Assembly: GCA_003134685.1 (NCBI GenBank)
Contig: PLCA01000013.1
Span: 106,373-170,372, forward strand
Direction of reading: 5' to 3'
DNA: 64,000 bases
From: Gemmatimonadota bacterium
GTDB lineage: Bacteria > Gemmatimonadota > Gemmatimonadetes > Gemmatimonadales > Gemmatimonadaceae
Positions 28,237 to 37,733 of this stretch are shown here, in pieces. Both the position numbers and the translations under genes were made by a program. Positions within the stretch are counted from its first letter, which is position 1, and every line of letters begins with the position of its first letter. Below the pieces are notes generated by a model. The model saw nothing but the letters and a program-made list of their open reading frames with translations, ran no database searches and was not told the DNA's origin.

Positions 28237-29317
28237 TCGCCGGCCCGCCCGCGCGGGCGCGCTTCGCGATGCGATCACCACCGCGCACATCGATGCACTC
28301 GTCATCACGAGCCTTCCCAACGTGCGCTATCTCACCGGGTTCTCCGGCTCGAGCGCGCTCCTACTCGTGACCCAGCGGGATCTCCACCTCATCACCGATT
28401 TCCGCTACGACACTCAGGTGCGGGACGAAGTCGGCGATCTCGCGAAGGTCCGCATCGAAGCGCAGAGCTTGTGGACGGGACTTTGGAATTTGGCAGCAGG
28501 CCTGACTGGCATTGAGGTAGTTGGATTCGAGTCCGCGCACCTGCTGCATCGCGACTTTCAGCGTTTGCTCGCCGAGGGCACGCGCTGGCAATGGCGGCCC
28601 CAGATCAATCTGGTCGAGGCGCTGCGCGAGTCGAAGGATGCCGACGAAGTCGCGCTCATCAGGCACGCCGGAGAGATCGCGATCCGCGCGCTGACGAAGA
28701 CCATCAAGGAAATTCGGCCGGGATTGACAGAGCTGAACGTCGCTGGAATCCTCGAGCATTCGCTCCGCGATGAGGGGAGCGAAGAATTTCCCTTCTCGGC
28801 GATCGTCGCATCGGGTCCGCGGGCTGCGCTTCCGCATGCGCGCGCATCTTCACGCGTAATCGAGCGCGGTGATCTGCTCCTTCTGGATTTCGGCGCTCAG
28901 TACAAGGGCTACTGCTCCGACATCACGCGCACGATGGTGATCGGCCCCGCCTCGGGCGAGCAGCGCGAAATCTACGAGATCGTGAAGCACGCCAATGCCG
29001 TCGCTTCGAAATCTGTGCGAGCGGGAATGAAGGGACAGGATGCCGATGGTCTGGCTCGTCGCTACATTGAGGAGCGGGGCTACGGCGACGCTTTCGGACA
29101 CAGCCTCGGTCACGGGCTGGGACTCGAAGTGCACGAAGCGCCCCGGTTGGCGAAGACCGTCGAGACCCTGCTGGGAAAGGGCGCGGTGGTGACGATCGAG
29201 CCGGGAATCTACCGTCCCGGCTGGGGAGGAGTCCGCATCGAGGACGACGTTCATCTCGCCGCGAGCGGCCCGGAAATACTCACCGATTTCACCCGAGAGC
29301 TCCTCGAAGTAGCATGA
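28229..29317 (+). CDS. M24-family aminopeptidase (Xaa-Pro type)
   Basis: A creatinase-like N-terminal domain (NVRYLTGFSGSSALLLV) is followed by a pita-bread catalytic domain. Metal ligands are visible in LLLDFGAQYKGYCSDITRTMVIG (two Asp), HSLGHGLGLEVHEAP (His), VTIEPGIY (Glu) and VRIEDDVHL (Glu). Such enzymes cut Xaa-Pro dipeptides or peptides. At 362 residues it matches short bacterial PepQ/YpdF-type proteins. It overlaps aroQ and precedes accB. Confidence 0.92.
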   Translation: MADRRPARAGALRDAITTAHIDALVITSLPNVRYLTGFSGSSALLLVTQRDLHLITDFRYDTQVRDEVGDLAKVRIEAQSLWTGLWNLAAGLTGIEVVGFESAHLLHRDFQRLLAEGTRWQWRPQINLVEALRESKDADEVALIRHAGEIAIRALTKTIKEIRPGLTELNVAGILEHSLRDEGSEEFPFSAIVASGPRAALPHARASSRVIERGDLLLLDFGAQYKGYCSDITRTMVIGPASGEQREIYEIVKHANAVASKSVRAGMKGQDADGLARRYIEERGYGDAFGHSLGHGLGLEVHEAPRLAKTVETLLGKGAVVTIEPGIYRPGWGGVRIEDDVHLAASGPEILTDFTRELLEVA

Positions 29318-29351
29318 TCCGCGCTCAAGTGCCGACCCCATCATACGCCAA

Positions 29352-29846
29352 ATGACGATGATCGACCTCCGCTATGTGAAGAAGCTGGTGGAAATGCTCG
29401 ACGAGTCGAGTGTGGATTCGATCGAGATTTCGTCCGAGAAGGGGATGAAGATCAGGATCTCGAAGACGCCGCAGCAGCGTGGCGCGGTGCAGATGACGGC
29501 GCCGATGGCGATGCCGGCGCTGCTGCCGGCCGCTGTTCCCGTGGCGGCGGGCGCGAATTCCGGCACCGTCGAAGTGCCCAGGCTCGAGGCCGCGAAGTCG
29601 AAGTATCTGGAAGTGAAGTCGCCGATGGTCGGCACGTACTACAGCGCTCCCGAGCCGGGATCGAAGCCGTACCTCACGGTCGGTGACAGGATCAGCAAGG
29701 GTCAGATAGTTTGCATCATCGAAGCAATGAAAATCATGAACGAGATCGAGTCCGAGTTCGACGGAGTGGTGAAGGAGATTCTCGCGCAGAACGCGCATCC
29801 CGTCGAATATGGCCAGGTCCTCCTCCGCGTAGATCCCAATGGCTGA
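29352..29846 (+). CDS. accB: Biotin carboxyl carrier protein of acetyl-CoA carboxylase
   Basis: The C-terminal biotinyl domain has the biotin attachment motif EAMKIMNEIESEF, with the lysine biotinylated; the N-terminus DLRYVKKLVEMLDESSVDSIEI is typical of AccB, and a Pro/Ala linker joins them. It carries carboxyl groups from AccC to the carboxyltransferase for malonyl-CoA synthesis. ATG 29352 or 29358 can serve as start. A pilT gene and a repeat separate it from accC. Confidence 0.95.
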   Translation: MTMIDLRYVKKLVEMLDESSVDSIEISSEKGMKIRISKTPQQRGAVQMTAPMAMPALLPAAVPVAAGANSGTVEVPRLEAAKSKYLEVKSPMVGTYYSAPEPGSKPYLTVGDRISKGQIVCIIEAMKIMNEIESEFDGVVKEILAQNAHPVEYGQVLLRVDPNG

Positions 29847-31026
29847 AAAAATGGTTCCGCAGGCTCCAAAAATGACTCCGGCGGCTCCAAAGTCGGCCGC
29901 AGCAGGGCCGAGCTTCGACTACAAAGGCGTGCTCCAGCACATGATCCAGTCGAACGCATCGGATCTTCACCTGAAAGTCGGACGGCCTCCGACGCTCCGC
30001 ATCGATGGCCACATGATTTCCATGGAGCTGCCGGCGCTCAAGCAGGAAGACCTGCGCAGCCTCGCCGAGCAGATCATGGCGCCCAAGAACATCAAGGAGT
30101 TCTCCGAGCAGAAGGAGTCGGACTTCGCCCTCGCGGTGCCGGGCATCGGACGCTTCCGTGTCAACGCGTACCAGCAGCGCGGGACGATCGCCTACGCGCT
30201 CAGAACCGTGCCTTTCCAGGCCAAGACCATCGCGGAGCTCAACCTCCCCGAGGTGTGCGAGCGAATTTCGCTGATGCCACGCGGCTTGATTCTCGTCACG
30301 GGAATCACGGGGTCGGGAAAATCGACCGCCCTGGCGTCGATGCTTCACTACATCAACCAGAACCGGCACGCGAACATCATCACGATCGAAGATCCGATCG
30401 AATTTCTCCATCGAGATATCAAAAGCAGCATCAACCAGCGCGAAGTTGGAACCGACACCAATAGCTTCGCCCAGGCGCTGCGTCGCGTGCTGAGGCAGGA
30501 TCCCGACATTCTGCTCGTGGGCGAGATCCGCGACCTCGACACCTTGGACACGGCGCTCAAGGCGGCCGAGACGGGTCACCTCGTTTTCTCGACGCTGCAC
30601 ACGACCGATGCGACGCAGACCATCAACCGCGTCCTGTCGTTCTACCCGCCGCACCAGCAGACCGAAGTGCGCTACATGCTGTCGACGGCGCTGCGCGCGA
30701 TCATCTCGCTGCGTCTCGTTCGTCGCGCCGACAAGAAGGGGAGAGTGCCGGCGGCGGAGATCCTGGTCAACACCGAGGCAGTGCGCGACCAGATTCGCGA
30801 CCTGTCCAAGGCGCTCAACATTCCGGACCTGATCAAGGAGGGTGGTGTCGCCTACGGGATGCAGACCTTCGATCAGTCGCTCATGAACTGGTACCACAAG
30901 GGCGTGATCGCGTACGACGATGCGCTTTTCGCGTCGACCAATCCGGCGGAATTCGCGTTGCGCGCTCAGGGCATAAACGCTTCAAGTGATACCTCCTGGG
31001 ACACCGTTAAACAGGAAGTTACATAG
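29839..31026 (+). CDS. pilT: PilT-like type IV pilus retraction ATPase
   Basis: This is a secretion ATPase of the PilT/GspE family with Walker A GITGSGKSTALASML, the Asp box ITIEDPIEFLH, Walker B DPDILLVGEIRD and His box STLHTTDATQTINRV. PilT depolymerises pili for twitching movement. An Ala/Pro-rich N-terminal extension of about 25 residues precedes the usual PilT start (LQHMIQSNASDLHLKVGRPPTLR). It overlaps accB by eight bases, an unusual position; no other pilus genes are in the window. Confidence 0.9.
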   Translation: MAEKMVPQAPKMTPAAPKSAAAGPSFDYKGVLQHMIQSNASDLHLKVGRPPTLRIDGHMISMELPALKQEDLRSLAEQIMAPKNIKEFSEQKESDFALAVPGIGRFRVNAYQQRGTIAYALRTVPFQAKTIAELNLPEVCERISLMPRGLILVTGITGSGKSTALASMLHYINQNRHANIITIEDPIEFLHRDIKSSINQREVGTDTNSFAQALRRVLRQDPDILLVGEIRDLDTLDTALKAAETGHLVFSTLHTTDATQTINRVLSFYPPHQQTEVRYMLSTALRAIISLRLVRRADKKGRVPAAEILVNTEAVRDQIRDLSKALNIPDLIKEGGVAYGMQTFDQSLMNWYHKGVIAYDDALFASTNPAEFALRAQGINASSDTSWDTVKQEVT

Positions 31027-31068
31027 GGAAAGAGTGTCTCGGTCCGCGGGTCGTTCGTTTTCTTCAAC

Positions 31069-31247
31069 AGAACGGGATCCGAGATCTGAGAAGCGTAGAT
31101 CTCAGTTGTTGGTCACTACGCGGAGACGTAACCGGTGCGGCTCGGGGTACAAGCAATGGCAAATTTGCAGGTGATCCATTGAGCAGGGTCGGAGCGTGGT
31201 GACTTAGTTCTGTCATCTGTGCCCTCTGAGATCTCGGATCCCGTTCT
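31069..31247. repeat. Hairpin repeat element between pilT and accC
   Basis: AGAACGGGATCCGAGATCTGAG (31069-31090) is matched by its near-perfect inverse CTGAGATCTCGGATCCCGTTCT (31226-31247). Inside, CAGTTGTTGGTCACTACG (31103-31120) partly pairs with CGTGGTGACTTAGTTCTG (31195-31212). A third arm-like stretch TGAGATCTCGAATCCCATTC follows at 31258. The core GCGTAGATCTCAGTTGTTGGTCACTACGC resembles the core of the S23 element's ends. No reading frame of interest lies inside. Confidence 0.75.
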
Positions 31248-31320
31248 CTTCAGCAGTTGAGATCTCGAATCCCATTCTTTTCAGTAGTCAGTTTCCGGAA
31301 ACAACGCTTAATGAGCATCA

Positions 31321-32685
31321 GTGTTTAAGAAAGTTCTTATTGCCAATCGCGGAGAAATCGCGCTAAGGGTGATCCGCGCTTGCCGCGAGCTGAGCATCCA
31401 AACGGTAGCCGTCTACTCCGAAGCGGATCGCGAATCGCTCCACGTTCGCTTCGCCGACGACGACGTCTGCATCGGGCCCGCCCCCGCGCGCGAATCCTAT
31501 CTCAACATCCCGCGCATCATCGCCGCCGCCGAGATCGCTGGCGCCGACGCCATCCATCCCGGCTACGGTTTCCTCGCCGAGAACGCGGAATTCGCGGAGA
31601 CGTGCATCGCGTCCAACATCACGTTTATCGGCCCGACGCCGCATCAGATCCGCGTCATGGGCGACAAGGCCGCCGCCCGCAAGACGATGCAGGAAGTCGG
31701 AGTGCCGATCATTCCGGGCTCGCCCGGACCGGTTGAAGACTCGGACGACGCCCTCAAGTTCGCGCGCGAGATCGGCTTCCCGGTAATCATCAAGGCGGCC
31801 GCCGGCGGCGGCGGAAAGGGAATGCGCGTCGCCACCGACCCGGAAGATTTCGCGCGATCGTTCCAGTTGGCGCGGTCCGAAGCGCTCTCCGCGTTCGGCA
31901 ACGGTGAAGTCTACATCGAGAAGTATCTCTCGCGCCCGCGACACATCGAGTTCCAGATCATGGGCGACCGCCACGGCAACATCATCCATCTCGGTGAGCG
32001 CGATTGCTCCGTGCAGCGCCGCCACCAGAAGCTGATCGAAGAGGCGCCGAGCGTTGCGCTCACCGACTCCCTGCGCCAGAAGATGGGTGACGCCGCGGTC
32101 AAGGGCGCGAAGGCGATTGACTACGTCGGCGCCGGGACCATCGAGATGCTGCTCAACGAGGACAAGTCGTTCTACTTCATGGAAATGAACACCCGCATTC
32201 AGGTCGAGCACCCAGTGACGGAAGTGCTGACCGGCGTGGATCTGGTGAAGGAGCAGATTCGCGTGGCGAGCGGCGACAAGCTCTCCGTGAAACCACCGAT
32301 CGAACGCCGCGGCCACGTCATCGAGTGCCGCGTCAACGCGGAAGATCCGGCGCGAAACTTTCAACCGTCACCGGGCCGGATCGATGTGTTCCATCCACCC
32401 GGTGGCCCCGGGGTTCGCCTCGACACCCACGTCTACTCGGGCTACACGGTTCCGCCGTTCTACGATTCGCTCATCGCCAAACTCATTTGCCAGGGGCGCG
32501 ACCGGCCGGAAGCGCTCCGGCGCATGCAGGTCGCGCTCGAGAGCTTCATCATCGAGGGCATCATCACCACTATCCCGTTTCTCGCGCGCGTCATGGCCAA
32601 CAAGCATTTCCAGGAGGGCGCCGTGGATACCAAGTTCCTCGAGCGCGAAAGCCAATTGATGAAGGAGCCACTCAGTGCGGCTTGA
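31321..32685 (+). CDS. accC: Biotin carboxylase subunit of acetyl-CoA carboxylase
   Basis: AccC is an ATP-grasp enzyme that carboxylates the biotin of AccB. It shows the N-terminal [25 protein letters not shown], the glycine-rich ATP loop [33 protein letters not shown] and the catalytic [18 protein letters not shown]. At 454 residues it is full length. The start is GTG. An untranslated 300-base region with the hairpin repeat separates it from pilT, so it is probably transcribed from its own promoter. Confidence 0.96.
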   Translation: MFKKVLIANRGEIALRVIRACRELSIQTVAVYSEADRESLHVRFADDDVCIGPAPARESYLNIPRIIAAAEIAGADAIHPGYGFLAENAEFAETCIASNITFIGPTPHQIRVMGDKAAARKTMQEVGVPIIPGSPGPVEDSDDALKFAREIGFPVIIKAAAGGGGKGMRVATDPEDFARSFQLARSEALSAFGNGEVYIEKYLSRPRHIEFQIMGDRHGNIIHLGERDCSVQRRHQKLIEEAPSVALTDSLRQKMGDAAVKGAKAIDYVGAGTIEMLLNEDKSFYFMEMNTRIQVEHPVTEVLTGVDLVKEQIRVASGDKLSVKPPIERRGHVIECRVNAEDPARNFQPSPGRIDVFHPPGGPGVRLDTHVYSGYTVPPFYDSLIAKLICQGRDRPEALRRMQVALESFIIEGIITTIPFLARVMANKHFQEGAVDTKFLERESQLMKEPLSAA

Positions 32686-33421
32686 TGTTTTCTTTACGCC
32701 CAATCAGGTAAAGCCGGTCGAGACCGCCGGGCGCCTCGTCGTGATCGTCGACGTCCTCCGGGCTTCCACCACCGTTGCCACCGCGCTCGGCAACGGCGCC
32801 AAGACGGTGATACCCGTCGAAGGCGCCGATGAGGTGATCAACCGCTCGAAGGAATTTACCCGGTCCCAGATCCTGCTCGCGGGCGAGCAGAAGATGTACC
32901 CAATAGCCGGTTTCGATATCGGGAACTCTCCGCAGGCGTTCACACCGACCGTGGTAGAGGGCAAAACGATCCTCATAACCACAACCAACGGCACCAAGAC
33001 GCTATTGGGGGTACAGAACGCCCGTGACATAGTTATAGCTTCATACGTCAACTTCACGGCAGTGCTGGCCATGATGAAGGTGGCGGCCAGCTCTAACACG
33101 GACATCGCGATCATCTGCGCGGGAGAAGAGGGCAGCTTCACGCTCGAAGACGCCGCCTGCGCGGGTCGCTACGTCCGGGCGATTCCAAAACGCTCAGACT
33201 CGATTCAGACCAACGACGCAGCGGCTGCCTCGGTGGTGATCGAAAAAAAATATGGCGACAACATCGCGAAAGTCTTCAAAGAATCGTCCCACGGACAAGC
33301 GCTCGCCTCGGCAGGATTTGGTGACGACCTCGCCGCCGCCGCGGAAGTGGACTCCTATCCTGTGGTCCCGATCTACCAGGACCGGCAAATCACGAAGCTC
33401 GGGCCGGAACGGGCACGATAG
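32675..33421 (+). CDS. comB: ComB-like 2-phosphosulfolactate phosphatase
   Basis: The product matches the ComB family: [64 protein letters not shown] and [18 protein letters not shown]. ComB removes phosphate from 2-phosphosulfolactate in coenzyme M synthesis of archaea; many bacteria have it without comA, and its role there is uncertain. The start is GTG overlapping accC. It overlaps the ftsK frame. Confidence 0.88.
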   Translation: MRLDVFFTPNQVKPVETAGRLVVIVDVLRASTTVATALGNGAKTVIPVEGADEVINRSKEFTRSQILLAGEQKMYPIAGFDIGNSPQAFTPTVVEGKTILITTTNGTKTLLGVQNARDIVIASYVNFTAVLAMMKVAASSNTDIAIICAGEEGSFTLEDAACAGRYVRAIPKRSDSIQTNDAAAASVVIEKKYGDNIAKVFKESSHGQALASAGFGDDLAAAAEVDSYPVVPIYQDRQITKLGPERAR

Positions 33422-35795
33422 ACCGTCGGAGTCCGCGCTCGCGCGCGAGATCCGCGGCATCGTCCTCCTCCTATTCGGGATCTTCCTCGCCGGCGCACTC
33501 GCCGCCGAGGGCTACACTCAGCTCCACGGCAACGGCAACGTAAAGGGAAACTTCGGCTGGATCGGAGCCCTGCTTGCGAGCCCGATCGCTCTTTTCCTTG
33601 GCTGGCCCGCCGCCGCGCTCCTTCCGGTTGCTCCCGCCGCGCACGCGCTGCGACTCTTCGGGCGTCTTGGGGAGCGCAAAGATAGATCGTGGATGGTTTT
33701 CCTCCTCGGAATGGTCTTCCTGCTGCCGATCGTTTTCGGACTGGCCCAGGGAGGGGTGCGTGAGGCGACCGCGCTGGCCGGAATCTGGGGCGCCTTTGCC
33801 GCGTTCTACGTGCTGCAGTTCGCGGGGGCCGCGGGCGCCTGGATCCTCATGGCGATCAGCCTCAGCGTGCTCATGGCCGCAACGCTGTCCTGGAATCCGA
33901 TCCGCGTCGTCGTCGCCAAGCGGGTGACGACGCTCGATGATTTCGTGGCGCCCACGCCCGCCGAGCGGGCCGGGCTCGATCCCAAGAAGGAGATCGTGGT
34001 ACCCGGGCCGGAAATGTCGGCCTCAGTTGTCTCAACGTCGCTGCTCCAGCCCGAGCCGGAGGAAATGCCGCAGGTCGATCACTCGCTCATGAACAATGCG
34101 ATCGCCGAGCAGCCGCTAATCCCGATCGAGAAGAAACGCGAGCGCAAGTCGAAATCCTCTGTGGCGGCCCAGGCCGCCCTCCACGCCGAAAAGATTGGCG
34201 CCGCAATCGACGCCTTCGAAGGCGATACACTCTCCTTCACCGACGAAGATCTTCCGTCACCGGAGCTCCTGACGCCGCCCCCACCGCGCAACGCCGACCT
34301 TGGGAAGCGCGAGCTGGATGCGATGGGCATCAAGCTGATGGATGCGCTGCGAACATTTCGCGTCGAGGGCGATTTGGTGGGACGCACGACCGGGCCCGTC
34401 GTGACGCAGTTCGAGGTTGCGCCGGCCTCGGGAGTGAAGGTCCGTCAGATCGCGAATCTCTCCAACGATCTCGCGCTGGCGATGCGCGCGCAGAGCATCC
34501 GCATCGTCGCTCCGATTCCGGGGCGGGGCGCCGTCGGCGTCGAAGTCCCAAATCCGACCGCCGAGATGGTGGCGTTCCGTGAGCTGATCGAGTCGCGCGA
34601 ATTCCAGACCATTCGCGCGGCGCTGCCGATCGCGCTGGGAAAGGATCTCGAGGGCAGGCCGGTCATTGCCGATCTGGCGAAAATGCCGCACCTGCTGATC
34701 GCCGGAGCCACGGGATCGGGAAAATCGGTGTGCATCAACACGCTGATCACGAGCCTGGTTTATCGCCACACGCCGACGACGCTGCGCTTCCTGATGATCG
34801 ATCCGAAGATGGTCGAGCTCTCGGTTTACAATGTTTTGCCGCACCTGCGGCACAAGGTCGTCACCGACAATCGTGACGCCGCCGCAGTGCTCAAATGGGC
34901 GGTGCTCGAGATGCAGGATCGCTACGAGCTGCTCGCCGCGAATGGCGCGCGCAACATCCAGGATTTCAACCGCAAGGTCCACGAAGGGCAGAAGCTCAAG
35001 AACGCGAAGAGAAACGAAGTGGCGTTCGAGGATCTCGAGTACAAGGGAGGAATCGTTCCCTACGTCGTCGTCATCATCGACGAGCTCGCCGATCTCATGA
35101 TGACGGTGCAGGCCGAGATCGAGACGCCGCTGGCGATGCTGGCGCAGAAGGCGCGCGCGATCGGAATCCATCTCATTCTGGCCACGCAGCGCCCGAGCGT
35201 GAACGTCATCACGGGATTGATCAAGGCGAACTTTCCGAGCCGCATTGGATTCCGCGTGGCGTCGCAGGTCGACAGCCGCACCATCCTCGACGGCATCGGC
35301 GCCGAATCGCTACTCGGCAATGGCGACATGCTGTTCATTCCGCCGCAGAAGTCCGAGCCGTCGCGGCTTCAGGGCGCATACATCTCGAGCGAGGACACCG
35401 AGCGGCTGATGGGCTGGTACGAGCTGCGTCGCGAGGAGCGGAAGGCGGCGTTCGAAGCGCAGGGACTCTTTGTCGACCAGACTCCGAGCGAGGACGACAT
35501 CATCGAGAAGATTCGTCGCAGGGAAGCCGAGGAGGCGAGCGGCAGCGACTCCGACAATCTCGACGACGCGGATCGCGACAAGTTATTCCGCGAGGCCGCC
35601 GAGGTGGTGATCCAGAATCAGCACGGCAGCACGTCGCTTCTCCAGCGCAGGCTCAAGGTCGGATACGGCCGCGCCGCTCGCATCATCGACCAGCTCCATG
35701 CTGCTGGCATCCTTGGGCCGCCCGACGGCTCCAAACCGCGAGACGTTCTTGCTGGCCTGGACGACCTCGACCGCATTGCGGGGCCCAGAGGCTAA
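33252..35795 (+). CDS. ftsK: FtsK/SpoIIIE DNA translocase
   Basis: FtsK pumps DNA at the division septum. The N-terminal part has about four membrane helices (IVLLLFGIFLAGALAAEG onward to about residue 215), followed by an acidic linker, the alpha/beta motor with Walker A LIAGATGSGKSVCIN, IDELADLMMT, and a C-terminal winged-helix gamma domain (EVVIQNQHGSTSLLQRRLKVGYGRAARIIDQL). The start is uncertain: the first membrane helix begins just after the comB stop, with no ATG/GTG/TTG close to it. The choices are ATG 33252 or GTG 33321 (AGGA just before), both deep within comB. Confidence 0.9.
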   Translation: MATTSRKSSKNRPTDKRSPRQDLVTTSPPPRKWTPILWSRSTRTGKSRSSGRNGHDRPSESALAREIRGIVLLLFGIFLAGALAAEGYTQLHGNGNVKGNFGWIGALLASPIALFLGWPAAALLPVAPAAHALRLFGRLGERKDRSWMVFLLGMVFLLPIVFGLAQGGVREATALAGIWGAFAAFYVLQFAGAAGAWILMAISLSVLMAATLSWNPIRVVVAKRVTTLDDFVAPTPAERAGLDPKKEIVVPGPEMSASVVSTSLLQPEPEEMPQVDHSLMNNAIAEQPLIPIEKKRERKSKSSVAAQAALHAEKIGAAIDAFEGDTLSFTDEDLPSPELLTPPPPRNADLGKRELDAMGIKLMDALRTFRVEGDLVGRTTGPVVTQFEVAPASGVKVRQIANLSNDLALAMRAQSIRIVAPIPGRGAVGVEVPNPTAEMVAFRELIESREFQTIRAALPIALGKDLEGRPVIADLAKMPHLLIAGATGSGKSVCINTLITSLVYRHTPTTLRFLMIDPKMVELSVYNVLPHLRHKVVTDNRDAAAVLKWAVLEMQDRYELLAANGARNIQDFNRKVHEGQKLKNAKRNEVAFEDLEYKGGIVPYVVVIIDELADLMMTVQAEIETPLAMLAQKARAIGIHLILATQRPSVNVITGLIKANFPSRIGFRVASQVDSRTILDGIGAESLLGNGDMLFIPPQKSEPSRLQGAYISSEDTERLMGWYELRREERKAAFEAQGLFVDQTPSEDDIIEKIRRREAEEASGSDSDNLDDADRDKLFREAAEVVIQNQHGSTSLLQRRLKVGYGRAARIIDQLHAAGILGPPDGSKPRDVLAGLDDLDRIAGPRG

Positions 35796-35806
35796 GGACC
35801 GGTATC

Positions 35807-35823
35807 GGCGGGCTTCGCCCGCC
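35807..35823. terminator. Strong hairpin after ftsK
   Basis: GGCGGGCttcGCCCGCC is a perfect 7-bp stem with a three-base loop, 12 bases after the ftsK stop. No U-tract follows, so it could protect the mRNA end or assist Rho-dependent rather than intrinsic termination. Confidence 0.5.
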
Positions 35824-35919
35824 AGAATTCTCCGAGAATAAGGGACAGCGGCCGGTGGTTCTCAATCCGAGCTTGCGGATGAGCCACTATGAGTCAATAA
35901 TGGGTCCGCCCCGGGCGGC

Positions 35920-37488
35920 ATGGGCGATGGCCATTCCTTGGAGGCGCGAATCGCGGGAGGACCATTGCGGGAAAATGTTCTTGATTCTCGAGCGGCACTC
36001 GCGTCGGAAATTGCCGACGCGGTTCGCGGTCAGCTACATGCGAAGCACGCCGCTGAGAACCTCAGCATCGCGATCGAGAAAAATCTGGCCGAGGAGGCGC
36101 GTCGCGCCGAGCTGAGGCTCGCTTATTTGCGAGTGGCAGCCGCGGGCGCATTCTCGGTGTTCGTGGTTGGCCGGCTCTTGCTCGCCAAGGTGACTACGAT
36201 ATCAGCGCCCACGATCGGTAGTCTGGCTGCGTCTTTGGTCTGGATGACATTTGCTGCGGCCGTTCTCGTACTGCTGCGGCGTGACTGGTACAAATCCTGG
36301 TTGCGTAGAGCCTTCCCGATTGCCGACGCAACGCTCCTTGTCGCCGGACTGGGACTGAGCCGCATCGGCGTCGATCCATTCTCCGCGCCACCTGGTCTGG
36401 CTACCACGTTCGCGGGTCTTTGCGTCGTGCTCGCGTTCACGGGCGCGTTCCGTCTCACTCGCTCCGCCGTCGAGCTCACTACCGGGCTCGCGGCCCTGTC
36501 GCTCATCGTCGCGGCGGCGTTCGGCTGGGTGCCGGTGCTGGCGGGCGCCGGATCGCTCGTCGCAGTGCTGTTGTCCGGCGTGCTGGCGCTCGGCGTCACC
36601 GACATGGTTCGTCGAGTTGTGATGAACGAAGTCGGGCGCGTCACGCTCGATCGCCTCTATGACGATGCGCAGAAAATCATCGACGCTCGCGAGGAAATTC
36701 TCGGGATCGTTGCCCACGATTTGCGCAATCCGCTCAACACGATCGCGATGGCGACGTCGCTCCTCATCGAGGAACCGGGGCCGGAGACGGCGCGGATCAG
36801 TCAGCTGAAGATCATCAAGCGATCCGGCGAGCGCATGAATCACTTGATCCGCGATCTGCTCAGCGTCACGACCATCGAGGCCGGCCGGCTGTCGATTGTG
36901 CCGCGAAAGGTGACGGTGCATGACCTCTTTCGCGAGGCGGCGGAGATGCTCGAGCCGATTGCCCGCGAAAAGTCGATCACGTTCGCCGTCATGGCGGCGG
37001 ACGATCTTCCGGCGGTGCGCGCCGACCCCGCTCGCGTGCTTCAGGTTCTTTCCAACCTCGTTGGAAACGCGATCAAGTTCACGCCCGCTGGTGGCACGAT
37101 CACGCTGTCCGCCGCTCGAACCAATGGCCCGGTGCAGTGCTCGGTGACCGACACGGGACCGGGAATACCGGCGGCTCAGATTCCGCGGTTGTTTGGAAAA
37201 TTCTGGCAGGCAAAGCGTGGCGATGGCCGCGGAGTGGGACTTGGTCTCGCGATCGCGCGCGGCATTGTCGAGGCGCACGGCGGGACCATCGACGTCCGGA
37301 GCGAGGTAGGGCACGGTAGCATCTTTTCGTTCGCGCTCCCGGTGTGGGGTGAGGAAGCTCCGCGTGGAGGGATGACGCACCGCATGACTTCGCAGAGCAC
37401 GACATCCCACCCTGCGTCATCGTCCCCGGTCTCATCGTCCGGTATTCGGGCGCTTCTGCACCACGAGAATACCGAGGCAGGCGGCTGA
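35920..37488 (+). CDS. Membrane sensor histidine kinase
   Basis: After a soluble N-terminus (about residues 1-65) come six or so hydrophobic segments (about 70-230), forming a membrane sensor without a large periplasmic domain. The HisKA motif EEILGIVAHDLRNPLNTIAMA (His about 267) is followed by the ATPase boxes GNAIKFTPAGG, DTGPGIP and GVGLGLAIARGIVEAHGG. It should phosphorylate itself and a response regulator; none is adjacent, so it is an orphan kinase. The last 35 or so residues (SQSTTSHPASSSPVSSSG...HHENTEAGG) are low-complexity and partly encoded by a repeat. Confidence 0.88.
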   Translation: MGDGHSLEARIAGGPLRENVLDSRAALASEIADAVRGQLHAKHAAENLSIAIEKNLAEEARRAELRLAYLRVAAAGAFSVFVVGRLLLAKVTTISAPTIGSLAASLVWMTFAAAVLVLLRRDWYKSWLRRAFPIADATLLVAGLGLSRIGVDPFSAPPGLATTFAGLCVVLAFTGAFRLTRSAVELTTGLAALSLIVAAAFGWVPVLAGAGSLVAVLLSGVLALGVTDMVRRVVMNEVGRVTLDRLYDDAQKIIDAREEILGIVAHDLRNPLNTIAMATSLLIEEPGPETARISQLKIIKRSGERMNHLIRDLLSVTTIEAGRLSIVPRKVTVHDLFREAAEMLEPIAREKSITFAVMAADDLPAVRADPARVLQVLSNLVGNAIKFTPAGGTITLSAARTNGPVQCSVTDTGPGIPAAQIPRLFGKFWQAKRGDGRGVGLGLAIARGIVEAHGGTIDVRSEVGHGSIFSFALPVWGEEAPRGGMTHRMTSQSTTSHPASSSPVSSSGIRALLHHENTEAGG

Positions 37489-37552
37489 CGGTCGCTGAGT
37501 CCGGCACTCGAGCGCGACTACCCCACGAGAATACCGAAGCAGGGGGCTAAAA
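37441..37552. repeat. Tandem duplication at the end of the kinase gene
   Basis: Two copies of a roughly 50-base unit lie at about 37441-37490 and 37504-37552, sharing CCACGAGAATACCGA(A/G)GCAGG(C/G)GGCT. In the first, GGTATTC (37441) can pair with GAATACC (37467). The first copy codes for the last residues of the histidine kinase, and the second is non-coding. Confidence 0.65.
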
Positions 37553-37733
37553 GCTTCACAGCCTGATCGCTCGGAGCCTATCCGGTGGCGTTCGAGGAAT
37601 CCGCCGAAATGGTCTTGCTCGCCGTGGCGAACCAGTTCGAAACCCGCCGACTCCGAGTCATGCGGAAACCAGTACGCGAGTATGAAAGCTCCGAGCGAAT
37701 CAGCTTTGTTAGCTGACGGCCCCCTGCTTCGGT
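37533..37733. repeat. Inverted-repeat element of about 200 bp
   Basis: ACCGAAGCAGGGGGC (37533-37547) is exactly inverted at 37719-37733 (GCCCCCTGCTTCGGT). The pairing continues inwards imperfectly to CGCTCGGAGC on the left and GCTCCGAGCG on the right, giving arms of about 45 bases. The centre has no convincing reading frame. A related arm is seen near 50988. Confidence 0.7.
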
